64,000 bases of DNA from Gracilaria domingensis (lineage: Eukaryota > Rhodophyta > Florideophyceae > Gracilariales > Gracilariaceae): positions 90,488-154,487 of the forward strand of contig VCMS01000164.1 of assembly GCA_022539475.1 (NCBI GenBank), written 5' to 3'. Made by a program: the position numbers and the translations under genes. Below are positions 41,487-52,048 of this stretch, one piece after another (the first letter of the stretch is position 1; each line of letters begins with the position of its first letter). Below the pieces are notes generated by a model. It saw only the letters and a program-made list of their open reading frames with translations. It made no database searches and was not told the DNA's origin.

Positions 41487-42893
41487 ATGAGCGCTTCTCG
41501 AGCGAAAGCTCTCATGGTCGCTCCGATTGACCCTGGCTCGGATACAAAATTAGATTGGTCCACACTGAAGGAGATCAAAGAAGAGCAGTCACCAGCGTCG
41601 GATACACCACCGCGTCGGTTCAAAGACGGCCCCGACGGCGTTCGGAATGATCATGTCATGTGGATACCAGGGGACAGCAGCCTAACGAAGCTCACGGTAA
41701 TTCTTGCCGCCCACACCGGACACGGTGGACACAGAAGTGCAAACGTGACACTCGCTACCACGAAAGCATATTTTTATTGGAAAGATATGGACAAGGACTT
41801 GAAGTCTTTCGTCAGCACCTGTCTGCACTGTCTCTCCACCGATTCGGCAAAGTCCATCCCACGTCCACTTGGCCTTGCCCTACACGCTGACCGCCCGAAT
41901 AAGCTTCTACATTTCGATATCTGTTACATTTATCGTGCAGAAGACGATTTTCTTTACGTACTTGTGCCCAAGGACGACCACAGTGGGTATGTGTGGTTAT
42001 TGCCGACTACGGAAACTACTGCTGGAGTCGTCGCAGAAAGTCTTATCAAGTGGTTTGCGGCGTTCGGTGCACTGCGACAGTGGGTCTCCGACCGGGGCTC
42101 ACATTTCAAGAATGAAGTTGTAAGAATTCTCCCCGAACGCACCAAGTCTGCTCATCATTTCACTCTCGCGTACTGTCCTTGGTCGAACGGAACCGTCGAG
42201 GTAGTATGTCGAGAGCGTCTTCGAGCCACCCGCGCCCTACCATCAAAGTACCAACTGCCGCACAACTGCTGGCCAAGCATAATGCCAGTCGTGCAGTCTG
42301 TGCTCAACAATTCTCTACTTGCATGCCTGGGTGATCGTTGTACTCTAAAAGTGTTGACTGGACACGAGCAGGACACAACACTCGCTGCTTTCACACGCAA
42401 AGTAGGCGATGACACAAAAGTCTTTGACCTAGCCGAAATCAGGGCCACACAGTTACGAAACATCGAGAATGTACAGAGCGCTCTCGAACGTATGCACAAA
42501 GACGTGGCCTTGCGTGCCTCAAAGAAGCGGCGACAGGCAGTGGAGTCTCATAATCGGAAGACAAATGTGCGTCCGATCAACTTTACTGTCGGAGACTTCG
42601 TACTGAGAGGTGTCTTGCAGCGCGACCGCACGCGCAAAACATCTTTGAAATGGATGGGGCCATACCGTCTTTTAGAGTGCCGCTCGGAATACATATTCCT
42701 GATTGAAGATTTGTTGGATACCCCGAAGCAAGAAGTGCATGGCCGCAGGTTGAAGATGTTTCGTAACAAGGACTTTCAGGTCACCCAAGAACTAATAAAT
42801 TATTTGTGCTATCAGCAAGGAGAGTTGCTTGTGATCGACCGCTTCAATGATATTCGCGGCAAGCAGGGACGCATCGGGCTTCAGGTAAAATAG
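41463..42893 (+). pseudogene. Ty3/gypsy (chromovirus-type) integrase, 5'-truncated
   Basis: 476-codon frame whose first ATG lies within the transposon-edge hairpin. Gypsy homology begins near residue 70. The HHCC zinc domain (HTGHGGHRSANVTLATTKAY then CLHCLS) is followed by the integrase core with FDICYIY, VSDRGSHFKN and SNGTVEVVCRE (D-D-E), then the GPY/F-like module (WMGPYRLLECRSEYIFLIED). A stop TAG at 42891-42893 falls where a chromodomain Trp is expected: the same frame continues with RGFSAEEMDWVGLESLQQE to about 42978. The reverse transcriptase half is missing, cut off at the Plavaka-like boundary. Confidence 0.85.
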
Positions 42894-42980
42894 CGCGGAT
42901 TCTCTGCGGAAGAGATGGACTGGGTCGGCCTTGAATCCTTGCAACAAGAGGTCCCTAAGTTGATTCAGGAATACTTGTAG

Positions 42981-43883
42981 GACGTTGGGAAGTCGAGAAC
43001 TCAGCTCCAACGCAATCTTGCTGCTTCTCTCTCAGTAATCTTCTATAGTTTGCACATAGAACATTACGGGGCGCTGTTGTATGATGTCAGCAGCTCTATT
43101 GAGCATGCGCGCAAATGCCCGTGTACATTTGCGCATTTGCTCTGTTACTGTGTACTCGTGTACAGTGCAGTGTATTTAACGCTTTAGTGATAGTCTTGCG
43201 TGATGAACGTATTGCGTGTCTACGCGCTGACGCAGGTTTCTGTCCTGAGATAGCAACCACTTGTTGACTCAGCTGACAACTGAGTCAACAACGAGCAAAC
43301 ATAAAAGCTCCCCACTTCGTAGGGACAACTCGAAAAAGATGAAGGCAAGATCTGACGGGTGTGCCATCCACAATCCTGCGTGAGTCTTTCGCTGCGCGAT
43401 TCAGCGGTGTCTAACAGTGAACAACACTGGCACGGCTTATCTTTTGAGACAAAAAGACATTTTCTGCTACATTTTATAAAACAAAATGTTAGATTCTAAA
43501 AATAAACGACGAAAAGGATAAGTGTACTAAAAATGATTTAATGTGCTAAAAATATATTGTTAGCTAGTTTCTTTATAATTTTCAGCTCAGATTAGATCAA
43601 ATTTATTTATAGAAAGGATAGCGGCGCCAACAGTAAGAGCTTTGCGATGATAATTTCAATTCTTTTGATGTATTTCACAATCAATGATTGGTGCAAAATT
43701 TCACTTCTGTTAGTCCGAAAATTTTGCCATTTCTTGTTCTCTTTTGAATGTGTTTTCGTGGCATCATATGACACGCGACGCTTGCATATAAAACGTTTGT
43801 TACACGGCGCATTTTGTTTTTGGTGATTCACTCACCCACCTCATACAAGTAGCAGACAGACAAAATATGTCTGCCTGCTATGC
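42981..43883. other. Sequence 3' of the gypsy fragment
   Basis: May include the 3' LTR of the gypsy element (for example around 43080-43420, with TATTTAA and repeated GTGTAC motifs), but there is no second copy in the window to define it. 43440-43830 is AT-rich and shows no gene. Confidence 0.35.
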
Positions 43884-44193
43884 TTAACCCTTTCAACCCG
43901 GAACGTTCTTATGTCTCTTTAGATAGACATAAGGACTAGCCAATGAAAATCAGAAGAGAGTGTAGCATGTGTGGAACCTCGTCATGACACACGTTGATTG
44001 AAATGAACCCATGCTGCAATCAACTACGGTAGTGCACTCCAAAGTACTCTGGGTTGAACTTCATGACCTTCGAAAAAGAATCTATGGCTCTATCATCCAA
44101 ACGTGCCGCTACACTTTCTTTACTTCCACAATAGCTCCTTTATCGCTCGTAGGCATCTTCTCACCTACTCCGCATTCTTTACAGTCTTTTACT

Positions 44194-44561
44194 TCCATGG
44201 ACGGCTCGGCAGAACCAAAGGCATCCCCATCCAACGCAAAACAATCAACCAATACACACATTCGGCACATAACGCCTTACAACGAAGACGTTACCTGTTC
44301 AACATGCGGAGGAACTCCGTGCTACTGGATTCAACATGGTACATCAATAGTGTACACCGTAACAGAAACTCTTTCTGCTTCAAAACCAGTGAGCACTTCC
44401 AACGCGAAGCTCGAAAAGGCGCCTATAAGGCGTATGTTTTTCAGCGCTACGGGTTCCTTGGAAAAGTAAATCGCGTCCAAGTTCCTCATTGTGTTATGCA
44501 GAGAATTCGAAGCCTTTCGCCAGATGACAATGGCGCTTACATGGGATTTAAAGAAGCATAG
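44194..44561 (+). pseudogene. Accessory ORF of the piggyBac-like element (Cys-motif small protein)
   Basis: Two overlapping plus-strand frames make one product. The first has MDGSAEPKASPSNAKQST and then VTCSTCGGTPCYWIQHG, a CxxC...C motif. After a frameshift near 44405 the second has ARKGAYKAYVFQRYGFLGKV, NRVQVPHCVMQRIRSLSPDD and NGAYMGFKEA. I recall small proteins with this CxxCG..PC.W and R.Y..YV..hG.LG...R..IP.CV...IR..FP pattern in oomycete and algal genomes. I cannot verify this here. It lies inside the transposon, tail to tail with the transposase (the 3' ends overlap by 25 bases), so an accessory role in transposition is plausible. Confidence 0.5.
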
Positions 44562-46713
44562 TGAAACACAATTAACATCTTAAACAATAACTTTGCCGTT
44601 TTGAAAGTTTCTGTCGTACGATTGATTCTGTTACGTCCTCTCTTTGATGCAAGTGCTTTCCGTGCTTCTTGAATTGCTTGGTAAACATCGGGTCGTGTTG
44701 TTCGAAGTTTCTCCCTTTGATGGTAGAGAGTGAAGCAATTCACATGAAAATCGTGCATGCACTTTGTGCAGGAGTACATCTTGTAACATCTTTTTCTCTC
44801 CTTCGATAATAGATTGCATAAGAGGCAGCGTACACTTTTTTTTCCTTCTGTCTCAAGCAGTAAATGCAGAGATTCGAATGAGGCATTGCTTAGAGCCCTG
44901 CTAGTGTTCGAGTTTCGTGACGAAACACGTTTTCCTAGAGTTTCTCTTTGCTGCTTGTACCTCACATGATCTTCCACCATCTGTATGATTAGCCTCTGCC
45001 TTACTGTAGAAATGTCAATTAGAGCCTCTTCGGAAGTTTTAACGGCCTTCGAAAGAGCGTTTGCGTTTAGGATACTCGCGTCTAGAATGAACGTAAGAAG
45101 GCTCATTGTATCCCACTGCTCTTTTCTGACCGTCGCCGCAGTAGATCGGAATTGGCCAAATCTGTGCGCGCCGTTCATGAACAGGTTGTTGGCAACGACC
45201 ATTGCTGGGACTTGAAAAGTTGTGCGCTGGAGTGATTCGTTCCGTGTCCATCGCTTTAGATTTGCCAGTCCATGGACGCATTTGACTGCGTGATCGTCCG
45301 GAGATTGAATTGGTTTTGTCGGGGTGTCAAGCAAATCGTTCGAATAGAAAGTAACTACAGTGCGGTCTTTGAAAATAATAAAGCCAGCGTTGTCTGCGAC
45401 CTGAACAGTATCGTTTTCTGTCTGAATCTTTTGGTACATTTCCACAAGACGCCAGTCTCCCCTTTTCGCATGCTTGAGGACTTCGATCGCTTCTTTCAAC
45501 CTCGGTCTGCTTATACCGTCGACATTGTTGAAGCGCACTGTTCCTAATATTAGACACTCCTCATCGCTCAAACGATGTACTTTTGGAGTTAGCAGATGAC
45601 GTGTGTAGAAGTTGTCCATGACTACCACACGTCGAAGAGTTTGTTGTGGATGCAGTTGGGTCTGATGGGCCATCTGGGCGCACCAAAGTGCCGACGCGCT
45701 TGATTTCTTTACCAACGAGCTATCCACAGTGCGATCGACAGCACCGAATAGTTTGCGAAACAATGTTGTATATCTTTGCAGTGGCGTTTGACCCGTTTTG
45801 TTGCCGGAACTGTTGTCCTGGAAACTGTGAAGGTAAGCATGTGACCATCCAACAACTGCATAAAATCGTATACCGAATCTGACGGGTTTGCTCTTCATGT
45901 AAGAACGAGCTGCCGTGCGTCCTTTACATCAGACAGTGTTCTCGCCCAAGAACTGACGCCAACGGGTATGGCGAGAGTAGCAGCGTTGCGTGCGAAATAT
46001 TCCAAAAGTTGGCGACTATGCCATAAAGGGTCAGAGAGGGCCACTTCGTGCTCATAAGAAGCATATATTTGCAGTGATTCTCGTATGTTCATGAACGTAT
46101 CCCGACTCAATACTTTTTTGAAGAATGGGATGCCAAGCAGATCTGATGTCGACCAGTAGTCACGGAGGCGATTGAAACGATGCAAAGAAGTAGCGAGCTC
46201 CAGACCCAGATAGGCATACAGCTCGTCCATTCGTAGAGGCTTCATTCTTCTTCCCTGATTGATAAGTGCTCTACTAGTCCAGGCTCTCACGCATTCCAGA
46301 TACGACTTGTTCATGAACAAACTGAAGAGACCACGTTCCTTCTTGTCGGCATACGTTCTCCTTATTAGCGCCTCTTTGGCCAGGTACAGCCCACTTTTCT
46401 CGCGCCATTTTGCACAGTATGGAACGGTCTTGTAGAGATCCATTTCCTCGGCCGCTCCAAGAGCTGTCACTGCAAACTCTTCCTCATCATTCTCATCCCA
46501 ACAGAATTCCCCCACACCTTCAGCGTTACACTCCCATGCGTTTGAAAATACTCCAGAGTCATCATTGGTTTCAAGAATGGCTGCATAAGAAGACATCTTG
46601 GATGAGCTAATGAAGATATCCAAAGAACATGCCGTCCAACATCGACTATTTGGAGAGAAATCATCGAAGAGGGCGAGCTTTTTGGCGAGTACTTCGGCCT
46701 TCGCAAACCTCAA
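44537..46713 (-). pseudogene. piggyBac-like transposase, broken in two frames
   Basis: The N-terminal frame (46713-45895, first ATG 46596) has the piggyBac domain start: MDELYAYLGLELATSLHRFN, RDYWSTSDLLGIPFFKKVL and SRDTFMNIRESL. The C-terminal frame (45898-44537) has MKSKPVRFGIRFYAVVGWSH, VVMDNFYTRHLL (second catalytic Asp) and NNLFMNGAHRFGQFR (the GGVD-type region, here with H). It ends with a cysteine-rich zinc domain (CLLCNLL...CTKCMHDFHVNCF). Between them the expected LDE...KGR segment is recoverable in the second frame upstream of 45898. It needs one base restored in TTC TTGG near 45950, and a TGA stands where Arg is expected. The protein is therefore non-functional. The domestication-like C-terminal finger is intact. 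Confidence 0.85.
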
Positions 46714-46740
46714 CCAGCGCTTCTGTCAATAATCCCAGAT

Positions 46741-49207
46741 CTCATTGGACATACAAGGTTGCGCGGGATGAATGACCGGCCGTATCTCGCAGCGCAAATT
46801 TGCGCACCACAGCTCTTTTTCAAAACTGATTTGGTGACGTAAGGGAGCGATACCCTTGCCACGTCGTTGTGATGCTACAAGCGCAAATTTACGATCGGTT
46901 CACAGAGACCCTGAAATGGATGGGCTTATAAGGCGTAGCGATAACCGTCACGTGAAAACGTCGGGGGCACAAGCAAAAAGCCATTGAGTATGGTAGATTC
47001 TCTACAGCTCCGAGAAGGTCCTGATCCTCCAGAAGCTGTTCCCCGTGAACGGTAAGCGAACGTTCATGAAGTCTAGTGATTCGAGACTGCTTGAAGAATA
47101 TGGGATACGCGTTAGGATCGTCAGACACGGAGGCTGCCACAGCAGTGCTGGCTGCGACCGCGGCATATCGACGAGGGCTGCTGCTCGGCCTCTGCAGCGG
47201 GTAAAAGGCGGCCGGAGCCGTTGGGGCAGTTGGCGGTGGTGGCAGAGACGGTAGTAGTGGCGAAATCACTATTTGGCGGCGGAAAGGATTGAAGGCACGA
47301 CAACACCTGGCGTCGTCGTGGTGCGGGGCAGCTTGGTGCGGTTCTCGGTTCCAAACGGGCTTCTGCTCATACGTATACAACAACGTCTCATACTCGATGC
47401 GCAGGATGAAAGCTACTGATGTGCACGTCTTCCGCAGCACTAAGGCATGGCCACCATCTTGAAGGCGCGTGTGCAGATGACGGCATTTAAGCCATCACGT
47501 TCTAGTGTGCATGTGCATCGTTTGTGGAGGCCTAAAAGCACCAAAACCCGCCCAAAAAGAGTTCAGCTGGTGCCCACTATATGGAAGCGCGTGTCTGCGC
47601 ACACCTGCGTCCTCCACTGTTGCATAGTGGCGCGCTTGGCGCCCTTCATCGGATGACGCGGTGCCTTCTGCGAGCGTTTTACGCAGTAAATGAAAACGCC
47701 ATCAACGTTTTCCTCTTCCTCTCTACCCTTCGTAGGTTTTACAGTCCGTGACGATCGCGATGCGCGAGACCGGCGGCTCAGTGCGGTGCGTACGCATCGC
47801 GTGATAGGTGGAGCGGAGAAGACGGGATCCGACAAAATGACGGCGATGGCTGCACAAGTAACGTAGTGCGGCAGGCGGTCGGTTTATAGACCACATTGAA
47901 CAAATTGGTCACAAGAGCAACGGAGAGCAGAGTATGAACCGACGCTGTGGCAGCGCGAAGAGTGGAGGCACCGATCGAAAGTTGCTCGTGGACATTGCGG
48001 CGGAAGGGAAGGCGGTGGTGCCAAACGGTGGTTGGCGAAAATAAACGAACAGACTTGCTTTTCATCGTGTGTTGGAGAGATAAGAAGAGAAACCGAACAC
48101 CTGAGATCAAATTCTTTTGTTTCCAATCGTTGATTTCGCGCAGCGTAGAACAAAAAAGACCTCTATGACATAGTTGCTGACAAAATTTGCTGTAGAAAAG
48201 GTTCTTAAAACTGATGAAAGACTGCTGCTCGGAAGAGGGAGTGAGAGACAAGGGAAAGCTTTACGGAATCGATCCTTGTCATGCGCAATAAAGTGTTGAG
48301 GGAAGCGGTGGAAGGGCGCCGAGTGAATAAATCTTATGAGAAGGGAAAGCGGCTTGGAGACTTAAAGTGTTGCGCATGGCGAGGACTAGTATTGAGAGTG
48401 GCGATGCAGGGGCGACGGCGGTGTGACGTTGATTTGAACCATGTCCCGCGATGTGCGACATGTTACAAATGCTGTTGAACGCTTTGAGTCAATGTATTGG
48501 TATACCAAAATAGTGTTAAATGGAGGGAATCATTTTTGAGTTGTGCCTCGCTCCGCGGCACGACCGAAACGCCATTTGACGCGAAGAGGTGTGCTAGCCC
48601 CGTTCCAGCAGGGTGAGGAAATTTCATCACCTTTTTTTTGGGTGAGATTCAGGTGAAACAGTCCCATCTCACCCGTGCTGAGTGAGCGTGTCCCGCCGTC
48701 GGGTGAGCATCACCCATTTTCCAGGGGAATCGGCCGTGCAACTCACCCACCGGGACCACGCCATCACCCAGCGGGACTGCCTCACCCGAATCAAGACCGT
48801 AATCGGGCACCATTCTCTCTTTGTTCGAACTCGGTTCCAAATGCATAGCAATCAACAGCGTTTGCTTTTCCCTTGCTTTTACAAGCGCCAGCGCTGCTTC
48901 GTCAGAACCACCTTGTACTCAATCGACGCAAACAGCCAATGATCTACGATTTCAATTAGTTCAGACTAATAAAACAAAGTGGCTGAGCACAGGTACTTCC
49001 TTCATATTAGTGCGCTTCGGGTTCGCTTTCACAGAAACCAAAAGACAGGCGTATTTGGCAGATCACGCACTTAGATATTAAGAACGGCGATGAGGCAACG
49101 CAAACTGCCCGTGCTTTAAGAAAGAACCTTTTTCGTGAAGTCTACAGTACAATTCGCTACAAACTAAGGAAGCCACGTGAATGCAGGTACGCTTTAAAAT
49201 GTTAAGC
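46741..49207. other. Region between the two piggyBac-related genes
   Basis: Contains minus-strand frames at 46889-47440 (183 codons, Pro/Ala-rich centre) and 47778-48251 (157 codons). Neither has a recognisable domain and both could be chance. A cluster of GGGTGA motifs (48599-48790) is listed separately. No RNA gene is seen. Confidence 0.35.
48599..48790. repeat. Cluster of GGGTGA / TCACCC motifs
   Basis: About ten copies of GGTGA(G) or its complement TCACC(C) lie within 190 bp in both orientations, several as inverted pairs around short spacers (for example GGGTGAGCATCACCC at 48700-48714). Such density is unusual. It may be a binding-site cluster or the stem of a complex hairpin. Confidence 0.5.
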
Positions 49208-50881
49208 TTACTCCTGGATGTTGTTATTACCATTAGTTTTAACCTCTAGCTCTTCCCGGTCTTCTTCCGAAATTTGAGCCCGAATCAAAACAGTCTGAGT
49301 GTGCCAAGTTTCCCAGCACTGCGAGCAAATGGCCTGTCGACAAATTACGCACCACTGGCGCTGTCGTGAACCACCTTTCTTGCGGTACTGCTTTCCTTTC
49401 TTTGTGATAGTGTGACTATACGAGCACAACGCGCAGTATGTATCCTTTCCTTTCACAATCCTGTGAAGCGATCTTTGTTCTAATCTTCGCCCTCTGTTTT
49501 CATCTCGATTATACATTTCTACTACATTTCTGCGGTATAGCGGTGCAATGGGGCGTTCGATAGTGAGCAATGGATCATAGTTCAAATTTTCATTTGTACT
49601 TGCACATGTTAGAGTAGCTGTTGGAGACGCTCCCGCAATCACACAGTATTCCTTAGCCAATTGCCTCGCAAATTCAGAAAACGAAGCACACTTTGAAACG
49701 TTCTTTCGTATTTGGCGGTATCCATATCCGACTTTGTCTTTAAATCTCTCTGGTAGCTTTCCTTTCCTCTTCGCCATAGAAAGCCGATGCAAAACTGCCG
49801 CATTATTAACTTGAGCGCACAAAAGACGCCCAATGATGCTGACAATTGGATTCTCTGCTTCGTTGGTGTAGCAAAGGCTGGTCATCGCACGACTAAACTC
49901 ATCGACCCCCCCTTTCAAGTAGTTCCAATAAACGAACGCAGTTGGACGAATCATCCTTGCTGGGGGGAGAGTTCCAGACATTCGAACGAGACTACGGTAT
50001 GCGTCACTTAGAGAATAATATGACGCAAAAGAATATAAGTCCGAGGCATGTGAGGTTTGTAGCAGATCATCATACTCCTTTGGAATAAAGTCCGAGCCCT
50101 TTCCGACCCAGTCAAAAGCACCGACCCGCAACGCAGAATTAGTAAAGCCATAATTATTCTTCAAGGACTCGTGAAAGTCCACAATCGAGACATAAATGAC
50201 TTTTCCAATACCGCAGTTACTACCCTTTGCCTGCACAAACATAACTGACTTCAGGTTCAAGGTAAGAGCATGATGCAGGCACTGAACTCGGTACTCCGTA
50301 GTTGGTAAAAGCTCATGGAATTGCTTCAAAGAATCCTCGTTTCGACCAATATCTTTGATCATAGTTATCGCAGAAAACTTTTGTTTCCGCTTTCGAGCTT
50401 CCTCAATCGTGTTCAGAGTAGTCAAAGTCTTGATTTCTACTGCGCAAACTTGACATTCCCCTTCACTGTCTTTGAAACTTAAAATTGCATCTGGACTGTC
50501 TGCCTGCATGGCCTCTGACTTGGACGCAACCAGGCCAACGGTTCGAATGTATTCAATTCTGATTCGGTGTGCACTGTACTGCGCATCATTGGAAGTAAAG
50601 AAAGAACCTATTGTCACGCTATTCTTCTCAAAAAAGACTAAGAGAGAGTTCAGTACTTGCTGCTCATTGAAACTCCCTTCCTTCATTCCTGCAGTACTCA
50701 CGAGAGGCTTCATCACCCAAGACGTCAATGACCTTCTGTATAACCGATCAAGAAGCTTCTTCTTTTTAGCTTCTTGTCTCTGGGAAGGTGTTAGGGTGCT
50801 TTCTGTTTGATTGGAAAGAGTGTCAGTAGTACTGCACATTAAGTGGCACCCATTTACATAGATTAGCACCCGTTTAAGCAT
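49208..50881 (-). CDS. PD-(D/E)XK nuclease fused to piggyBac transposase C-terminus
   Basis: Intact 557-residue frame from ATG 50881. Residues ~60-220 look like a YqaJ/lambda-exonuclease-type PD-(D/E)XK nuclease: E73 in FNEQQVLNSL, D131 in QADSPDAILSF, E149-x-K151 in CAVEIKTLT, and a Gln motif Y197-R-V-Q200 (YRVQCLHHAL). Residues ~310-480 match the C-terminal part of piggyBac transposases, with VYWNYLKGGVDEFSRAM (last catalytic Asp, D327), RLLCAQVNNAAVLHRLSMAK and a linker. Residues 483-527 form the cysteine-rich finger (YCALC, CVIC, CSQCWETWH). The first two transposase catalytic segments are absent: the nuclease occupies their place. The neighbouring piggyBac-like element (44.5-46.7 kb) is a separate gene. 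The first ~30 residues lie in a 146-bp sequence duplicated upstream, so the start could be an acquired one. Confidence 0.75.
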   Translation of the reverse strand: MLKRVLIYVNGCHLMCSTTDTLSNQTESTLTPSQRQEAKKKKLLDRLYRRSLTSWVMKPLVSTAGMKEGSFNEQQVLNSLLVFFEKNSVTIGSFFTSNDAQYSAHRIRIEYIRTVGLVASKSEAMQADSPDAILSFKDSEGECQVCAVEIKTLTTLNTIEEARKRKQKFSAITMIKDIGRNEDSLKQFHELLPTTEYRVQCLHHALTLNLKSVMFVQAKGSNCGIGKVIYVSIVDFHESLKNNYGFTNSALRVGAFDWVGKGSDFIPKEYDDLLQTSHASDLYSFASYYSLSDAYRSLVRMSGTLPPARMIRPTAFVYWNYLKGGVDEFSRAMTSLCYTNEAENPIVSIIGRLLCAQVNNAAVLHRLSMAKRKGKLPERFKDKVGYGYRQIRKNVSKCASFSEFARQLAKEYCVIAGASPTATLTCASTNENLNYDPLLTIERPIAPLYRRNVVEMYNRDENRGRRLEQRSLHRIVKGKDTYCALCSYSHTITKKGKQYRKKGGSRQRQWCVICRQAICSQCWETWHTQTVLIRAQISEEDREELEVKTNGNNNIQE

Positions 50882-50966
50882 CTGCTCCTTTCACTATTAA
50901 AGCAGTGCTGAGGAGAACCAGACACACAGTCTTGTTCTCCAACGCCTCACTACGCATTCGCTCTCA
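50822..50966. repeat. 146-bp direct repeat, copy a
   Basis: Near-identical to 51616-51765, starting GTCAGTAGTACTGCACATTA and ending ACTACGCATTCGCTC. It covers the 5' end of the nuclease-piggyBac ORF. Confidence 0.9.
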
Positions 50967-51615
50967 CAGGTTAATGGGCCTACGGGCAGGCTGCCCTCGC
51001 ATCTACGATGCTTTTATTGTATTCTAGTCATTGAACAGAGTACATTTTCATGCCGAATCTTTCTTTTTCGCACATTTCACATCCGTAACCGCAATTTAAG
51101 CACATCTTTTTTTCTTTTCTCGTGCTGAACTTTATCAAAAGGAGCAGCACTACTTAAGATGGCAGTCGGTTCCTGACAAATTAATATAGAAATGATGCCG
51201 GAGGCTGAAGAAGATAGTAAGAGATTTGGTTTCTTTAATTGAATGGATAACTACCGCGACAAATTACGTGGACACCATTCAAGTTTTTCAACCGCCTTTA
51301 ATGTCGGTACTTATTGGAAGCGCTTTCAATGCGAACCAAGGATGATTGTGTTGAGCCACGCACTAAACATTTACACCAGGCCATAAGGAACTGGGTGTGG
51401 TGAACAAAGCACAACAAATATAATTTTTATGGTGGAACAGAAATATCACTGTAACCACTATATTTATTTTGCTGGATTACTTCAATGATTGTAATTCTTG
51501 GCCTATTTCTTAACACTGAACAGAACAGTTCAAATCTGGGGCACACCTACTGTAGATTTCGACCGCCTACCGCTTCACAGTCCTACCACTGTAAACCCGT
51601 ACCGATCGAGGGGGG

Positions 51616-51765
51616 GTGTCAGTAGTACTGCACATTAAGTGGCACCCATTTACATAGATTAGCACCCGTTTAAGCATCTGCTTCTTTCACTATTAAAGCA
51701 GTGCTGAGGAGAACCAGACACACAGTCTTGTTCTCCAACGCCTCACTACGCATTCGCTCCCACAA
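51616..51765. repeat. 146-bp direct repeat, copy b
   Basis: Second copy of 50822-50966, with only one or two differences. About 650 bp of unrelated non-coding sequence lies between the copies. A duplication during an insertion or repair event would explain the arrangement. Confidence 0.9.
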
Positions 51766-51896
51766 AGAGAAACTGTTCCACTGCGAACGTTGTTCTGTAG
51801 ACTTAGCACTTTCTCAATCAGCAATGCCTTTAACAATGACTGTGATTGCCGATGACCAATTGAGGCCATCATAGACAGTATTTCATTTTTAGTCAT
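51693..51896 (-). CDS. Short frame upstream of the nuclease-piggyBac gene
   Basis: 67 codons from an ATG at 51896, starting MTKNEILSMMASIGHRQSQS, then LLKALLIEKVLSLQNNV. Amphipathic helices are likely. It runs into duplicated copy b. It could be the displaced original N-terminus of the nuclease-piggyBac protein, or chance. Confidence 0.25.
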   Translation of the reverse strand: MTKNEILSMMASIGHRQSQSLLKALLIEKVLSLQNNVRSGTVSLCGSECVVRRWRTRLCVWFSSALL

Positions 51897-51946
51897 TGCA
51901 TTGAGAGATTCAGTACTACTGTCTCTTGCAGATGCTAGTTTTTGGC

Positions 51947-52048
51947 GAGGGTCGTCCAGAAAGTGGCAAGGGTCGTCCAGTAAATTTTTTGAAAAAATAT
52001 CGAGATCAATTATTTCAAAATTTGAAGATAATTGCTTGGGTCGTCCAG
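51947..52048. repeat. Three GGGTCGTCCAG(A/T) motifs
   Basis: The 12-mer occurs near 51949, 51970 and 52037 in the same orientation. An AT-rich stretch separates the last. Possible protein-binding repeats; function unknown. Confidence 0.45.

Larger units (their letters stand above)
36610..41490 (-). mobile_element. Plavaka-like DNA transposon, copy 1
   Basis: About 4.9 kb, homologous along its whole length and in mirror image to 52457-57726. One end (36616-37030) is an array of palindromes spaced ~118 bp apart. The other end (40935-41450) is two ~326-bp tandem units followed by a 14-bp hairpin. The 370-codon transposase-like ORF reads leftward at 39213-40322, and a smaller ORF reads rightward at 37958-38272. 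Subterminal tandem repeats are typical of CACTA/KDZ-type elements. I could not fix the exact termini or a target duplication. The right edge abuts a gypsy fragment. Confidence 0.65.
43884..46740 (-). mobile_element. piggyBac-like DNA transposon, decayed
   Basis: A TTAA at 43884-43887 is followed by CCCTTTCAACCCGGAACG, a typical piggyBac-type terminal inverted repeat. A subterminal hairpin (CTTATGTCT/AGACATAAG, 43908-43933) follows. Inside are a transposase (minus) and a convergent accessory ORF (plus). The matching right terminus was not found downstream of 46713, so that end is lost or too diverged. The right boundary given is approximate. Confidence 0.7.

Noticed and set aside
46889-48251. 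Two minus-strand frames of 183 and 157 codons
   Set aside because: No domain, signal, repeat copy or conserved neighbour supports them. They are kept only as notes in the intergenic entry.
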